Source of the DNA: a virus
DNA length: 24,027 bases
IMG/VR virus record: IMGVR_UViG_3300049617_000450
Span: 1 to 24,027 of that record
Reading direction: 5' to 3' (one strand)
Under the pieces are notes generated by a model. The model saw nothing but the letters and a program-made list of their open reading frames with translations. It searched no databases and was not told the origin of the DNA. The position numbers and the translations under genes are program-made. Shown in pieces: positions 1-8,199 of this stretch (within the stretch, counting starts at the first letter, position 1; every line of letters starts with the position of its first letter).

Positions 1-423
1 ATGACCGAGACCGACCGCCCTCGCATCGCTTATGAGCGGGGCTTTTGCGACCATGTCGTCGGTCTCGGGGGACATGGGTACAGCTTCGCCGAGATCGCCG
101 ACGACCTGAAGATCACCCGTGCCGAGCTCCAGGCCTGGACGCAGAGCCATCCCGATTTCCGCGAGGCCATGGTTCACGCCCGGGACCGGGCGCTCGCCTG
201 GTGGGAGCGCAAGGCGCGGGAGGGTCTGGAGCAGGGGACCAAGCTCAACACGACGGTCTGGAGCAAGTCCATCGCCGCGCGCTTCCCGTCCGAGGCCTAT
301 GGCGAACGCGGCGGCGGCGACGGTCGCGCCGGCGGGGAACCGATACCTGCAAAGGATCCACGTTCCGCCCGCGACCGGGCCAGGGCGATCGCCCTCGTGC
401 TCGCGAAGGCCCGCGCCGAATAG
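1..423 (+). CDS. Terminase small subunit-like protein
   Basis: A 140-residue protein that probably recognises phage DNA and recruits the large terminase for packaging. Residues 27-48 (YSFAEIADDL onward) read as a helix-turn-helix of the kind at the N-terminus of small terminases. A helical stretch with DRALAWWERKAREGL follows, then the family-like W-x-K-x3-AARFP at 87-95. The tail is basic and Gly-rich. The large terminase lies about 1.8 kb downstream on the same strand, which supports the call, although three genes separate them. The window opens exactly at this ATG, so an upstream start or ribosome-binding site cannot be checked. The identification rests on motif and context rather than on a strong signature. 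Confidence 0.75.
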   Translation: MTETDRPRIAYERGFCDHVVGLGGHGYSFAEIADDLKITRAELQAWTQSHPDFREAMVHARDRALAWWERKAREGLEQGTKLNTTVWSKSIAARFPSEAYGERGGGDGRAGGEPIPAKDPRSARDRARAIALVLAKARAE

Positions 424-435
424 CTTCGACGCGTC

Positions 436-462
436 TCATTTCGACCCAGTTCATTTCGACCC
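436..462 (+). repeat. Short direct repeat, two 12-bp copies
   Basis: TCATTTCGACCC occurs at 436-447 and again at 451-462, separated by three bases, just after the small terminase stop codon. The copies are identical. No function can be assigned. It could be a small duplication or a protein-binding site in the 111-base gap. Confidence 0.5.
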
Positions 463-534
463 TGCGTCCACGGCCGCCGTCGCCCTGGCGCGCGCATCCT
501 CGCGACGGCGCATCATCAAGAAGGAGACGGCCCT

Positions 535-1686
535 ATGTCGGGATGGACGACCAACGGGCTTCCGGCCCTGCTCGGCAGCGCCATGACGGGCGCCGAACTG
601 TTCGCGGCGGACACCCAGCTGGCCTCGGGCCAGGTTCCGCAGAGCGCTGCGGTCAGCTCCACGGAACTCAGCAAGTTCCTGCGCCTGCAGGCCCAGAACG
701 GGCCGAATTTCCGCAACTTTCTGGACGGGGGTGATTTCACCGTCAATCCCTGGCAGCGGGGCGCCGGTCCCTATGCCGGGATCGCCAATATCGTGAAGTA
801 TACAGCGGACCGTTGGTTCGCCTTCGCCGCCTCGACCTCGGCCATGACCGTTTCGCAGCAGGCGCTGGCGGCGGGCGTGTTGGCGGGTTTCGGCACGGCG
901 CTGCAGTTCGGCCGGCCCTCGGCCAATGCCGACCTGAATACGCTGCATGTGGCGCAGGTGCTGGAGTCGGCGGACTGCTACCGCGCCCAGGGCGACCTGA
1001 TGACCTTGAGCTTCTGGGCCCAGGGTGGCGCGACTTATCTCAGCCAGGGCGGGCTGCTGACGGTTCAGCTCGTCTACGGGACAGGGGTGAACGGGTCGTC
1101 GGCGAACCTGGCGGCGGGAAGCTGGACCGGTCAGGCCTTCGCCCTCAACACGACCCAGACCATCACCGGATCCTGGACTCGCTACCAGTTCACCACGCCG
1201 GCTGTGATTCCCGCCTCTGCGGTGCAGTTGGGCGTCATCCTGTCTTACACACCGACCGCGGCCGCGGGCGCCAGCGACTATGTCAATCTGGCGGGCGTCC
1301 AGCTCGAGGTGGGGCCGGCCGCGACCGCCTTCGAATTCCGCGACGTCCAGGTCGAGCTGGAAATCTGCCAGCGCTATTATTTCCAGGCGAACGAGCCCGG
1401 CGCGGGCGTCGTCGTCGGGGCCGGGATGAACACGAGCGCGGCCGCCCAGCTCATCTACATCGCCCTGCCCGTTCAAATGCGCGCGCCGCCCGCCGTGTCT
1501 GTCACGGCCGGCACATTCAAGACGAATCAGGCGGGAACCGCGACGGCCACGACCATCACCCAGGGCACGACCCACACCGTCAACGCCATCAGCATCAACG
1601 GCAACTCCGCCGGCACGGCCGGCCAGGCCACCCTGCTGCAGGGCGGGGGCGGCGCCGGGCTGATCGCGGCCACGGCCGATCTCTGA
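535..1686 (+). CDS. Phage structural protein, fibre- or decoration-like with beta-sandwich domain
   Basis: A 383-residue protein preceded by a good ribosome-binding site (AAGGAGA at about 520-526). It resembles a common phage family with a conserved opening of the type GDFxVNPWQRG (here GGDFTVNPWQRG), a carbohydrate-binding-module-like beta region, and a closing signature FEFRDVQVELEICQRYYFQ before a variable C-terminal module. Such proteins are usually virion surface, decoration or fibre components. The C-terminal part is rich in Thr, Ala and Gly (KTNQAGTATATTITQGTTH), typical of an exposed beta structure. Its position between the two terminase subunits is unusual for a P22-like phage. I am confident it is a virion-type protein. 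Which part of the particle it occupies is not clear. Confidence 0.7.
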   Translation: MSGWTTNGLPALLGSAMTGAELFAADTQLASGQVPQSAAVSSTELSKFLRLQAQNGPNFRNFLDGGDFTVNPWQRGAGPYAGIANIVKYTADRWFAFAASTSAMTVSQQALAAGVLAGFGTALQFGRPSANADLNTLHVAQVLESADCYRAQGDLMTLSFWAQGGATYLSQGGLLTVQLVYGTGVNGSSANLAAGSWTGQAFALNTTQTITGSWTRYQFTTPAVIPASAVQLGVILSYTPTAAAGASDYVNLAGVQLEVGPAATAFEFRDVQVELEICQRYYFQANEPGAGVVVGAGMNTSAAAQLIYIALPVQMRAPPAVSVTAGTFKTNQAGTATATTITQGTTHTVNAISINGNSAGTAGQATLLQGGGGAGLIAATADL

Positions 1687-1706
1687 ACGCGAAGGGAGAC
1701 AAGTGC

Positions 1707-1913
1707 ATGACCATGAAGATCATTCGACACGGAGACCACCGCGGGAAGGCCCCGTCCCACCCGAAGGCGCACGCCGCCGGTTCGCGGCCGCACGCCGCCA
1801 AGTCCGCCGCCGTCGGCGCAGGCGCTCACAAGGCGGTCGCGCGGCTGACCGCCGAGGTCCGTCATGAACATCCTCTGCACGATTGGGGATCGAAGCCCGG
1901 AGGGCGCCGCTGA
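1707..1913 (+). CDS. Small basic His-rich protein, unknown
   Basis: A 68-residue protein starting MTMKIIRHGDHRG, with GAAGGGAG at about 1690-1697 as ribosome-binding site, 21 bases after the preceding gene. It contains nine histidines and many Lys/Arg/Ala residues (for example HAAKSAAVGAGAHKAVARL), so it is strongly basic and low in complexity. There is no recognisable domain. Its stop codon overlaps the start of the next gene (TGATG), suggesting translational coupling. A DNA-binding or virion-internal role is possible but not shown. Confidence 0.6.
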   Translation: MTMKIIRHGDHRGKAPSHPKAHAAGSRPHAAKSAAVGAGAHKAVARLTAEVRHEHPLHDWGSKPGGRR

Positions 1914-2218
1914 TGGCCCGCCCTCCCAAGACCGGCGCGGGGCGCCGCCTGCACGAGGCGCCCGCCTTCCGCGCGGTGTCCATCCGCAAGATCGACAACG
2001 GCTGGGTCTCGTCCACAGCGACCGGCGACGCCCACAGCCATCATACCCGAGAACGCTTTCACGCGAGCAAACCGAAGCTCGGCCTCGACGGCCCGGCGCC
2101 GGCCAAGGCGGCCCACAGCTCGAAGGCCGTCGCCAAGCCGCGGGTGACGACCTCGCCCGGGACCTATCGCGATCCGGCGGTGAAGCGCCTGGCCCGGTCC
2201 AGCGGCTGGGACGAATAG
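1913..2218 (+). CDS. Small basic protein, unknown
   Basis: A 101-residue protein starting MARPPKTGAGRRLHEAPAF. The ATG shares its A with the stop codon of the upstream gene, which is why I prefer it over an in-frame ATG at 1883. The protein is basic, with a central NGWVSSTATGDAHSHH segment and a Lys/Ala/Pro-rich C-terminal half ending RLARSSGWDE. It recalls its upstream neighbour in being His- and Lys-rich, with an Ala-Lys-Ala style stretch, but the likeness is compositional only. It lies 41 bases upstream of the large terminase and is probably co-transcribed with it. Function unknown. Confidence 0.6.
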   Translation: MARPPKTGAGRRLHEAPAFRAVSIRKIDNGWVSSTATGDAHSHHTRERFHASKPKLGLDGPAPAKAAHSSKAVAKPRVTTSPGTYRDPAVKRLARSSGWDE

Positions 2219-2259
2219 GGTCGCAATTCCGCGACCCCAGTGAACGGAGGGCGGCGGCC

Positions 2260-3816
2260 ATGTCCGACCCCCTCGACGATCTGGAAAAGATCGAAGATCT
2301 GGAGGCGGCGGCCACCGGATTGGCGCCAGAAAGCGAGGCCGAGATCGACGGCATCACCGTCGAGGAAAGGTATGCGCCCTGGTCGCCCAATCCAGGGCCA
2401 CAGACGGGCGCCTATCTGTCGAAGGCCGATCTGCTGCTCTATGGCGGGGCGGCGGGGGGCGGAAAGAGCGACCTGCTGTTGGGCCTGGCCCTGACGCGAC
2501 ACACGAACTCGGTGATTTTCCGCCGGGCTCTGGTGGACTTCAGCGGGGTCGAACAGAGGCTTCTCCAGATCGCCGGCTCCAGGCACGGCTGGCGGTCCGA
2601 CAAGCGGATCTGGCGGCGCGGCGGGCGCCAGCTCGAGTTCGGGGCCCTGGAGAAGGCCGGCGCCGAGTATTCCTGGCAGGGACGGCCGCACGACTTCATC
2701 GGGCTCGACGAGGGCGCGCAGCTGACCGCGGACCGGGTGGCCTTCGTGCTCGGCTGGCTGCGGTCGAGCGACCCGGGCCAACGCTGCCGGGCGGTGATAG
2801 CCTCCAACCCGCCCATTGGCGGGGAGGGACAGTGGCTGATCGAGTGGTTCGCACCCTGGCTCGATCCCGGGCGCCCCGATCCGGCGGCGCCTGGAGAACT
2901 GCGATGGGCGGTGAGGCGCGGCGCGGAGACGCTTTGGGTCGAAGGTCCCGGAGAGGTGACGCTCGGGGGGGAGACCTATACGCCCCTGTCGCGGTCCTTC
3001 GTGCCGGCGCGGCTGGAGGACAATCCCTTTCTGGCCGACACGGGCTATCGCGCGCGCCTGCAGAACCTGCCCGAGCCGCTGCGGTCGCAATTGCTGAAGG
3101 GCGACTTCCTGGCGGGCGGCGAGGATCACGAGCTGCAGGTCATTCCTTCGGCCTGGGTGCGGCTGGCCCAGGATCGCTGGCGCGCGGCGGGCGAGGGGCG
3201 GCGGACGATGATCGCCCTGGCCTGCGATGTGGCGATGGGCGGGGCCGACTGGACCGCCCTCGCGCGGCTTCATGCGGACGCCTGGTTTGCGCCACTGGTC
3301 CTGGTGAAGGGGGCGGATTGCCGCGAGCCGGCCGATGTCGCGGCCCTGATGCTGCGTCACCAGAAGGACGGCTGCGATCTGGCCGTCGATGGGACGGGCG
3401 GCTGGGGCTCCGGCGTGCGCGCCCTGATCGAGGGCGATCATGGCCTGTCCTGCGCCTCCATCGTGTTCTCGGCGGGATCGAAGGCCCGGACCCATGACGG
3501 AAAGCTCGGGTTCCGCAACCTCAGGGCCGAGATGTACTGGCGCCTGCGTGAAGCGCTGGATCCGGAGCTGGGCTGTGATCTGAAACTGCCGCCCGACGCC
3601 CGGCTGGCCGCGGAGCTGACCACGCCGCGCTATCGCCTGCGCGGGACGGACATTCTGATTGAGGACAAGGACGAGATCCGCAAACGGATCGGTGGTTCGA
3701 CCGACGGCGCCGACGCGGTGGTCATGGCGTGGCGGCGGCGCGCGGCGTCGATCCGACGGCCCCTGGCGCTGACCGCGCCGGCGCGGCCCGGGCCGGGCGG
3801 CTGGATGGCGCGGTGA
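2260..3816 (+). CDS. Terminase large subunit (packaging ATPase-nuclease)
   Basis: A 518-residue motor protein that drives DNA into the prohead and cuts concatemers. The ATPase domain shows a Walker A, YGGAAGGGKS, at 61-70. A Walker B with catalytic Glu, FIGLDEG, is at 146-152, and a coupling-type motif ASNPP is at 181-185. The C-terminal RNase H-like nuclease domain has candidate metal-binding aspartates in ACDVAMGGADW (D323), LAVDGTGG (D377) and STDGADAVVMAW (D482/D485). Length is close to P22 gp2 (about 500 residues). I chose ATG 2260 because GGAGG at 2246-2250 precedes it and the frame upstream lies in the preceding gene. The tail after about residue 495 is a Pro/Arg-rich extension. Confidence 0.95.
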   Translation: MSDPLDDLEKIEDLEAAATGLAPESEAEIDGITVEERYAPWSPNPGPQTGAYLSKADLLLYGGAAGGGKSDLLLGLALTRHTNSVIFRRALVDFSGVEQRLLQIAGSRHGWRSDKRIWRRGGRQLEFGALEKAGAEYSWQGRPHDFIGLDEGAQLTADRVAFVLGWLRSSDPGQRCRAVIASNPPIGGEGQWLIEWFAPWLDPGRPDPAAPGELRWAVRRGAETLWVEGPGEVTLGGETYTPLSRSFVPARLEDNPFLADTGYRARLQNLPEPLRSQLLKGDFLAGGEDHELQVIPSAWVRLAQDRWRAAGEGRRTMIALACDVAMGGADWTALARLHADAWFAPLVLVKGADCREPADVAALMLRHQKDGCDLAVDGTGGWGSGVRALIEGDHGLSCASIVFSAGSKARTHDGKLGFRNLRAEMYWRLREALDPELGCDLKLPPDARLAAELTTPRYRLRGTDILIEDKDEIRKRIGGSTDGADAVVMAWRRRAASIRRPLALTAPARPGPGGWMAR

Positions 3817-3876
3817 CGTCGGAGCGTCCGATGTGGCGCGCCGCGTCGGCCCATTCGTTCACCCGTGGAGAGGCGC

Positions 3877-4515
3877 ATGTCCTTTGACGACTATTCCAGT
3901 AACGCCCTGTTCGGCGACGACGCCCCGATCGCGGATTCGCCCGTTAGCGACGCTGGTGACCCCGGACCCCCGTCGGCCGGCGCCGGCGGCGGAGCCGGGC
4001 CGGCGATGCGAGCCGTCGGCGCAGGCCGGTTGGCGGCGGCCGACGCCCTATCTAATGTCTTGGGACCGGCCGTTTCAGCGGCGCTGCAATCGCCGCAGGG
4101 AACCCTGACCAAGGATCGGTTCGTCGCCGATACGGCGAGGCTCCTGGGGTCGGCCCGAGCCAGCGGCGCGTTCGGCGATGAGCACTTCGGCGACCTGGTG
4201 AAGGGGGCGGTCGGTTTCCTCGCCGCGATTCCAGACGACGCCGACGATCCGACCCTTCGCAATGCGGCGCGCCGACTTGGCCAAGACCATCTCGCGGTCA
4301 CGACACAGCTCCACGCGATGGCGGCGTCTGGACGGGGCGCCTTTCCCGCGAACCAGACTGCAGTCGGCGCATCGAGCGCGTCCCAGACCGCCGCCCCGTC
4401 ACGAACCGGAGCCGTGATGTTCGGGGCCGACGGCGCCGATCGTCCCTTCTCCCATGCGCCGGGCGAACTGTTGTCCGAAGCGGACCAGAAGGGCGTCGCC
4501 GCGCGCCTCGTCTGA
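3877..4515 (+). CDS. Unknown protein; paralog of the N-terminal domain of the 769-aa ejection/toxin protein
   Basis: A 212-residue protein starting MSFDDYSSNALFG, with GGAGAGG at 3867-3873 as ribosome-binding site; an in-frame GTG at 3865 is a less likely start. After an acidic and Gly/Ala-rich lead, residues 54-148 align without gaps to residues 63-157 of the protein at 15237-17546, with about 30 of 95 identical positions by my hand count. Shared landmarks are P-x3-L, GxLTxD, AVG, the I-x2-DA-x-D turn and HLA. The domain looks all-helical. The C-terminal part (GAVMFGADGADRPFSHAP) is unmatched. The gene sits between large terminase and portal, where P22-like phages normally have nothing of this kind. 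It may be a virion or ejection component, a chaperone, or a relic of a second toxin carrier. Confidence 0.7.
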   Translation: MSFDDYSSNALFGDDAPIADSPVSDAGDPGPPSAGAGGGAGPAMRAVGAGRLAAADALSNVLGPAVSAALQSPQGTLTKDRFVADTARLLGSARASGAFGDEHFGDLVKGAVGFLAAIPDDADDPTLRNAARRLGQDHLAVTTQLHAMAASGRGAFPANQTAVGASSASQTAAPSRTGAVMFGADGADRPFSHAPGELLSEADQKGVAARLV

Positions 4516-4798
4516 GATAGTTTCTCGAAATCGAAGGTTGCCTGTTGGATGAGACCCGGAAGCGAGAAATCTTCCTTGAGTCTTTCCGATACACGGCGCC
4601 CCGAACCGCGGTCAGCGGCTTCGATGGGGTCTCGTGAAAATATATTGTAATTACAATTATATAGTTCTCTTATGATTTGAGTCCGCTCTTCGGTCCGTCC
4701 TGAAACGGTGCTGGCTTCCCATGATCGCGGGAAAGACGAAGCAAGCCTCTGGCGGCTGCGAACATGCCCGACTGAGCCATCGACACCAGGAGAAGGCG
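4516..4798 (+). promoter_or_regulatory. Non-coding gap with AT-rich palindrome
   Basis: This 283-base gap is the longest in the window. I see no convincing gene in it. It contains a very AT-rich island (about 4637-4680) within otherwise GC-rich DNA, centred on a perfect 14-bp palindrome, ATTGTAATTACAAT, at 4644-4657. A weaker inverted pair, TTTCTCG at 4521-4527 and CGAGAAA at 4563-4569, lies upstream. The palindrome could be an operator, or part of a promoter for the portal-coat operon. No well-spaced -35/-10 pair was found, so the regulatory reading is inference. Confidence 0.35.
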
Positions 4799-6889
4799 AT
4801 GAGCGACGACGCCCTGCGCGCCGAGGACGGACTGTCCGGCGACGACAAGATTCTGGCCGAGGCCAAGCGCCGTTTCCAGCGCTGCGAGTCCTGGGAGTCG
4901 ACCGCGCGTCGCCGGTTCCTGCAGGATGTGAAGTTCGTCAACGGCGACGCCTACAATCATTATCAGTGGCCCGATGACGTGCGGACGCAACGCGACGGGC
5001 AGGAGCGTCCCTGCCTGACGGTCAACAAGACCCGCCAGCACTGCCTGCAGATTATTAATGACGCGCGTCAGAACAAGACCTCGATAAAGATCAAGCCCGT
5101 GGGCGACGACGCCTCCTATGACGCGGCCCAGATCTATGAGGGGCTGGTGCGGCGTATCGAATATCTCTCCAATGCGGACGCGATCTACAATCTGGCGACA
5201 ACGCATCAGGTGCAGGGCGGGATCGTCTATTGGCGGGTGGTCACCGACTATGAGGGGCCCGACAGCTTCGACCAGGAAATATTCCTAAAACCGGTGACGG
5301 ATCCCCTCACCGTTTTCCTCGACCCCGATATCCAGGAGGCGGACGGGTCGGACGCGCGCTTCGGCCTGGTGTTCCGCCGGGTTCCCAAGGACCAGTTCCG
5401 TCTGGCCTATCCGCAATATGCCGACCGGGGCGTCGCGCCGGCCCTGGGCAACGAGGACGCGTGGACCGACGAAGACCTGGTCATGGTCGCGGAGTATTTC
5501 CGCAAGTCGGAGCGCGTCGAACGGTTGGTGGCCTATGCGGATCCGGACTCGGGCGAGCCGAAGTCGGCTCGGCTCTCAGAGCTCCAGTCGCTCGGCAAGG
5601 CGGCGGTGAAGGCGCTGCTGGAGCATCCGCAGACGCAGGTGCGCGATCTCGCCGAGACGACGGTGCAATGGTTCAAGATCGTCGGCGAAGAGATCGTCGA
5701 ACGGCGCGACTGGCCAGGCGCCTACATCCCGATCGTGCGGGTCCCCGGCGAGGAGACGGTCATCGACGGCGAGCTGGACCGCAAGGGACATGCCCGCGCC
5801 CTGATCGATCCGCAGCGCATGTACAATTATAACGCTTCCGCCGAGGTCGAATTTGGAGCGCTACAGGGCAAGTCGCCCTATCTCGCGCCGGCCCAGGCGA
5901 TCGAGGGGCACGAGACCTACTGGGAGACAGCCAATACCGCAAACTACTCTGTGCTGCCCTGGAATCACAGGGACGATGACGGTCAGCCGATCCCGCCGCC
6001 GGAGCGGGCGCAACCGCCAAGCTCGGCGCCGGCCTTCATCGAGGGCATGCAGGCGGCGGCGACCGATATGCAGCTCGTTTCCGGTCAGTACCAGGCCGAG
6101 ATGGGGCAGCCGTCAAACGAGCGTTCGGGCATCGCGATCCAGCAACGCCAGCGGCAGGGCGATAACGCGACTTATCACTATATTGATCAGCTCGCCATGG
6201 CGATCCGCTTCACCGGCAAGATCATTTTGGACCTAGCGCCGAAAATCTATGATACGCGGCGCCTGATCAAGATCCTACAGGAAGATGGGACCGAGCTGCA
6301 TGTGCAGATCGACCCGACCTCGCCCCGAGCGCACGCCGAGGTCGAGCAGGCCTCGGCGGACAAGATCGCCGCCGTGTTCAATCCCAAGCTCGGCCGCTAC
6401 GAGGTGCAGGCCGATGTGGGGCCGGCCTTCGCGACACGCCGGCAGGAGGCCTTCAATGCGTTGAGCCAGATCGCGGCGCAGAACCCGGACCTGATGCGGG
6501 TCATCGGCGACCTGGTGCTCAAGGCGGCGGACTTTCCCATGGCGGACGAGGCGGCCGAACGGTTGAAGAAACTCGCCCCGCCCCAGGCGCTGGGCCAAGG
6601 ACCGAGTCCTGCCGAGACCCAGCTGCAGCAGCAACTTACGACCGTGCAGCAGCTGCTGAAATCGATGACGGACGAACTGGCGACGGAGAAGATCCGGGCG
6701 CGCAGTAAGGAGGAGCTGCGCGACGTGGAGCGGTTCGACGCGGAGACGCGGCGGCTTCAGGCCTTGCAGAAGGTCCTGCCGGTCGATCGCGAGGGACTGT
6801 TCGCGCTGATCCAGTCGACGGTCGAAGAAGCCTTGCAGATCAGGTTGGGCCAAATCCTGCCTCAAGCTCAGCCGGAGCCGGGCGCATGA
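4799..6889 (+). CDS. P22-type portal protein
   Basis: A 696-residue portal (P22 gp1 is about 725) forming the dodecameric ring at the DNA-entry vertex, where the terminase docks. Family hallmarks at the N-terminus are RRRFLQDVKFVNGD (37-50) with YQWP, and CLTVNKTRQHCLQIINDARQ (72-91). The middle shows TVFLDPDIQEADGSDARFG and RSGIAIQQRQRQGDNATYHY. The C-terminal end has a Gln-rich, probably coiled stretch (ETQLQQQLTTVQQLLKS) in the place of the portal barrel. I chose ATG 4799, which follows AGGAGA at 4788-4793, over an in-frame ATG at 4721 that lacks a good site. The stop codon overlaps the next gene by four bases. Confidence 0.95.
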   Translation: MSDDALRAEDGLSGDDKILAEAKRRFQRCESWESTARRRFLQDVKFVNGDAYNHYQWPDDVRTQRDGQERPCLTVNKTRQHCLQIINDARQNKTSIKIKPVGDDASYDAAQIYEGLVRRIEYLSNADAIYNLATTHQVQGGIVYWRVVTDYEGPDSFDQEIFLKPVTDPLTVFLDPDIQEADGSDARFGLVFRRVPKDQFRLAYPQYADRGVAPALGNEDAWTDEDLVMVAEYFRKSERVERLVAYADPDSGEPKSARLSELQSLGKAAVKALLEHPQTQVRDLAETTVQWFKIVGEEIVERRDWPGAYIPIVRVPGEETVIDGELDRKGHARALIDPQRMYNYNASAEVEFGALQGKSPYLAPAQAIEGHETYWETANTANYSVLPWNHRDDDGQPIPPPERAQPPSSAPAFIEGMQAAATDMQLVSGQYQAEMGQPSNERSGIAIQQRQRQGDNATYHYIDQLAMAIRFTGKIILDLAPKIYDTRRLIKILQEDGTELHVQIDPTSPRAHAEVEQASADKIAAVFNPKLGRYEVQADVGPAFATRRQEAFNALSQIAAQNPDLMRVIGDLVLKAADFPMADEAAERLKKLAPPQALGQGPSPAETQLQQQLTTVQQLLKSMTDELATEKIRARSKEELRDVERFDAETRRLQALQKVLPVDREGLFALIQSTVEEALQIRLGQILPQAQPEPGA

Positions 6890-7209
6890 CGGCCGCGACG
6901 CACAGGTTGATCGCCAAGCACGCCGTCATGTTTGCGCGCGAAGCCTATGAGGCGGCGGCGCTGTATTCGAACGCCTTCTATCGCGAATGGCCCGTGATGG
7001 ACGCCTTCTGCCGCGCCAACTGGCCGATGTTCGTGCCCGACGTACGCGAGGTGTTCGTGGACCTGTTGGCCCTGCCCGACGAGGACCATCCGGACTGGGG
7101 AAGGCTGGCCGATGACCGCAAGTTGTGCAAGCGCGGCAAGGCCGAGATCCACGAGGCGCTTTGCTACGACGGCGCCGCCAAGGTGGCGGGCGCCAGCCAG
7201 GTCGCCTGA
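6886..7209 (+). CDS. Conserved-looking small phage protein, unknown
   Basis: A 107-residue protein whose ATG overlaps the portal stop (ATGA), indicating translational coupling. It is rich in aromatic residues (AALYSNAFYREWPVMDAF and RANWPMFVPDVREVF), with an acidic patch DEDHPDWGRL, and looks helical. No motif is recognised. Its position between portal and scaffold suggests a role in head assembly or packaging, but this is inference from context only. Confidence 0.65.
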   Translation: MTAATHRLIAKHAVMFAREAYEAAALYSNAFYREWPVMDAFCRANWPMFVPDVREVFVDLLALPDEDHPDWGRLADDRKLCKRGKAEIHEALCYDGAAKVAGASQVA

Positions 7210-7306
7210 ACGGGTCTCGCTCTGAGGACCACGAGAACACGAATTGCAAAACCCGTAGCGCGGCCCGATCCCGCAGCCTTGGGCCCGGAAGGAGAGGAGC
7301 CTTTCC

Positions 7307-8089
7307 ATGTATGACGACGAGACCGATCCGAACGACGAGCCCCAGCTGAACGCCGAGGTGTCCGCGGCGCCGGCGCAGATCGAACAACTGCCCGATCCCG
7401 ATCCGGACCCCGAGGAGGACGAGCCCGATGCGCGGCCGAAGAAGCTGTCACGGGGCCTGCAGGAGCGGTTTGGAGAATTGACCAGCCGGATCTCGGCCGA
7501 GCGGGCCGCCCGCGCGCATGCGGAGCGCAGGGCCATGGCTGCGGAGTCCCTCATCCAGCGGATGGGGCCGGGCGCCGGTCGGCAGGGCGCGAGCGTGTCC
7601 GCGCCCCCACCCCGTGATCTGGAGCGCATGGTCGAGGCCCGCGCCCAGCAGATCGTCGCCGCCCACGCGTTTACGGCCAAGTCCAACGCCATTCATCAGG
7701 CGGGCGTCCAGGCGTATCCGGACTTCCAGGATCGAATCAACGAACTTCAGGCGCATGGCGTGCTGAGCCCGCAGAGACCGGGATTCCTGGCGGCCCTGAT
7801 GCAGAGTGACCATCCGGAGAAGGTCTTGCACCATCTGGGCGGCGATCCGGAAGCCGCCCGGCAGATCGCCGGCATGCCGCCGCTGAAACAGGCGGCCGAG
7901 CTGGCCAAGCTCTCGGTGCGGATCGGCCAGCAGGGTCACCGTCCCGTGTCACAGGCGCCGGCGCCGATCAGCCCGATCGGCGGGGCCTCCGCGCGAGGCT
8001 TCAACCCGTCTGACGACTCCGTTCCGATCGACCAGTGGATGCGCGAGATGGACAAGCGCGACTCCGCGCGCCGCGCCCGCCGCGGATGA
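7307..8089 (+). CDS. Probable scaffolding protein
   Basis: A 260-residue protein directly upstream of the coat gene, the usual position of the P22-like scaffold gene (gp8). The N-terminus is very acidic (DPDPDPEEDEPD). A helical, Arg/Ala/Glu-rich coiled-coil-like stretch follows (RISAERAARAHAERRAMAA). The middle helical region includes ARAQQIVAAHAFTAKS and YPDFQDRINEL. The short C-terminal segment is highly basic (MDKRDSARRARRG). Basic C-terminal helices bind coat protein in P22 scaffold, so this arrangement fits. A strong ribosome-binding site (GGAAGGAGAGG at about 7287-7297) precedes ATG 7307. Sequence identity to known scaffolds was not tested; the call rests on composition and position. 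Confidence 0.75.
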   Translation: MYDDETDPNDEPQLNAEVSAAPAQIEQLPDPDPDPEEDEPDARPKKLSRGLQERFGELTSRISAERAARAHAERRAMAAESLIQRMGPGAGRQGASVSAPPPRDLERMVEARAQQIVAAHAFTAKSNAIHQAGVQAYPDFQDRINELQAHGVLSPQRPGFLAALMQSDHPEKVLHHLGGDPEAARQIAGMPPLKQAAELAKLSVRIGQQGHRPVSQAPAPISPIGGASARGFNPSDDSVPIDQWMREMDKRDSARRARRG

Positions 8090-8199
8090 TCCCCTGCCGA
8101 CTTGGGGCGGCCGAGTCTTCCCCATGTGCGCGCGCGTAACCCGGCCTCGCCGCCCGGACTCCCGACCTCCTCCTCCCGCGAACGCAAAGGACACTCGCC

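Noticed and set aside
451-1575. Long minus-strand open frame (374 codons)
   Set aside because: It is antisense to the fibre-like gene, Arg/Gly-rich, without motifs or a ribosome-binding site; a shadow of GC-rich codon use.
2164-3495. Long minus-strand open frame (443 codons)
   Set aside because: Antisense shadow of the well-supported large terminase; low-complexity Arg/Pro/Gly product.
4516-4798. A small gene or remnant toxin after the 3877-4515 paralog
   Set aside because: Short frames in this gap lack ribosome-binding sites and similarity to the toxin domain, so a relic cannot be supported.
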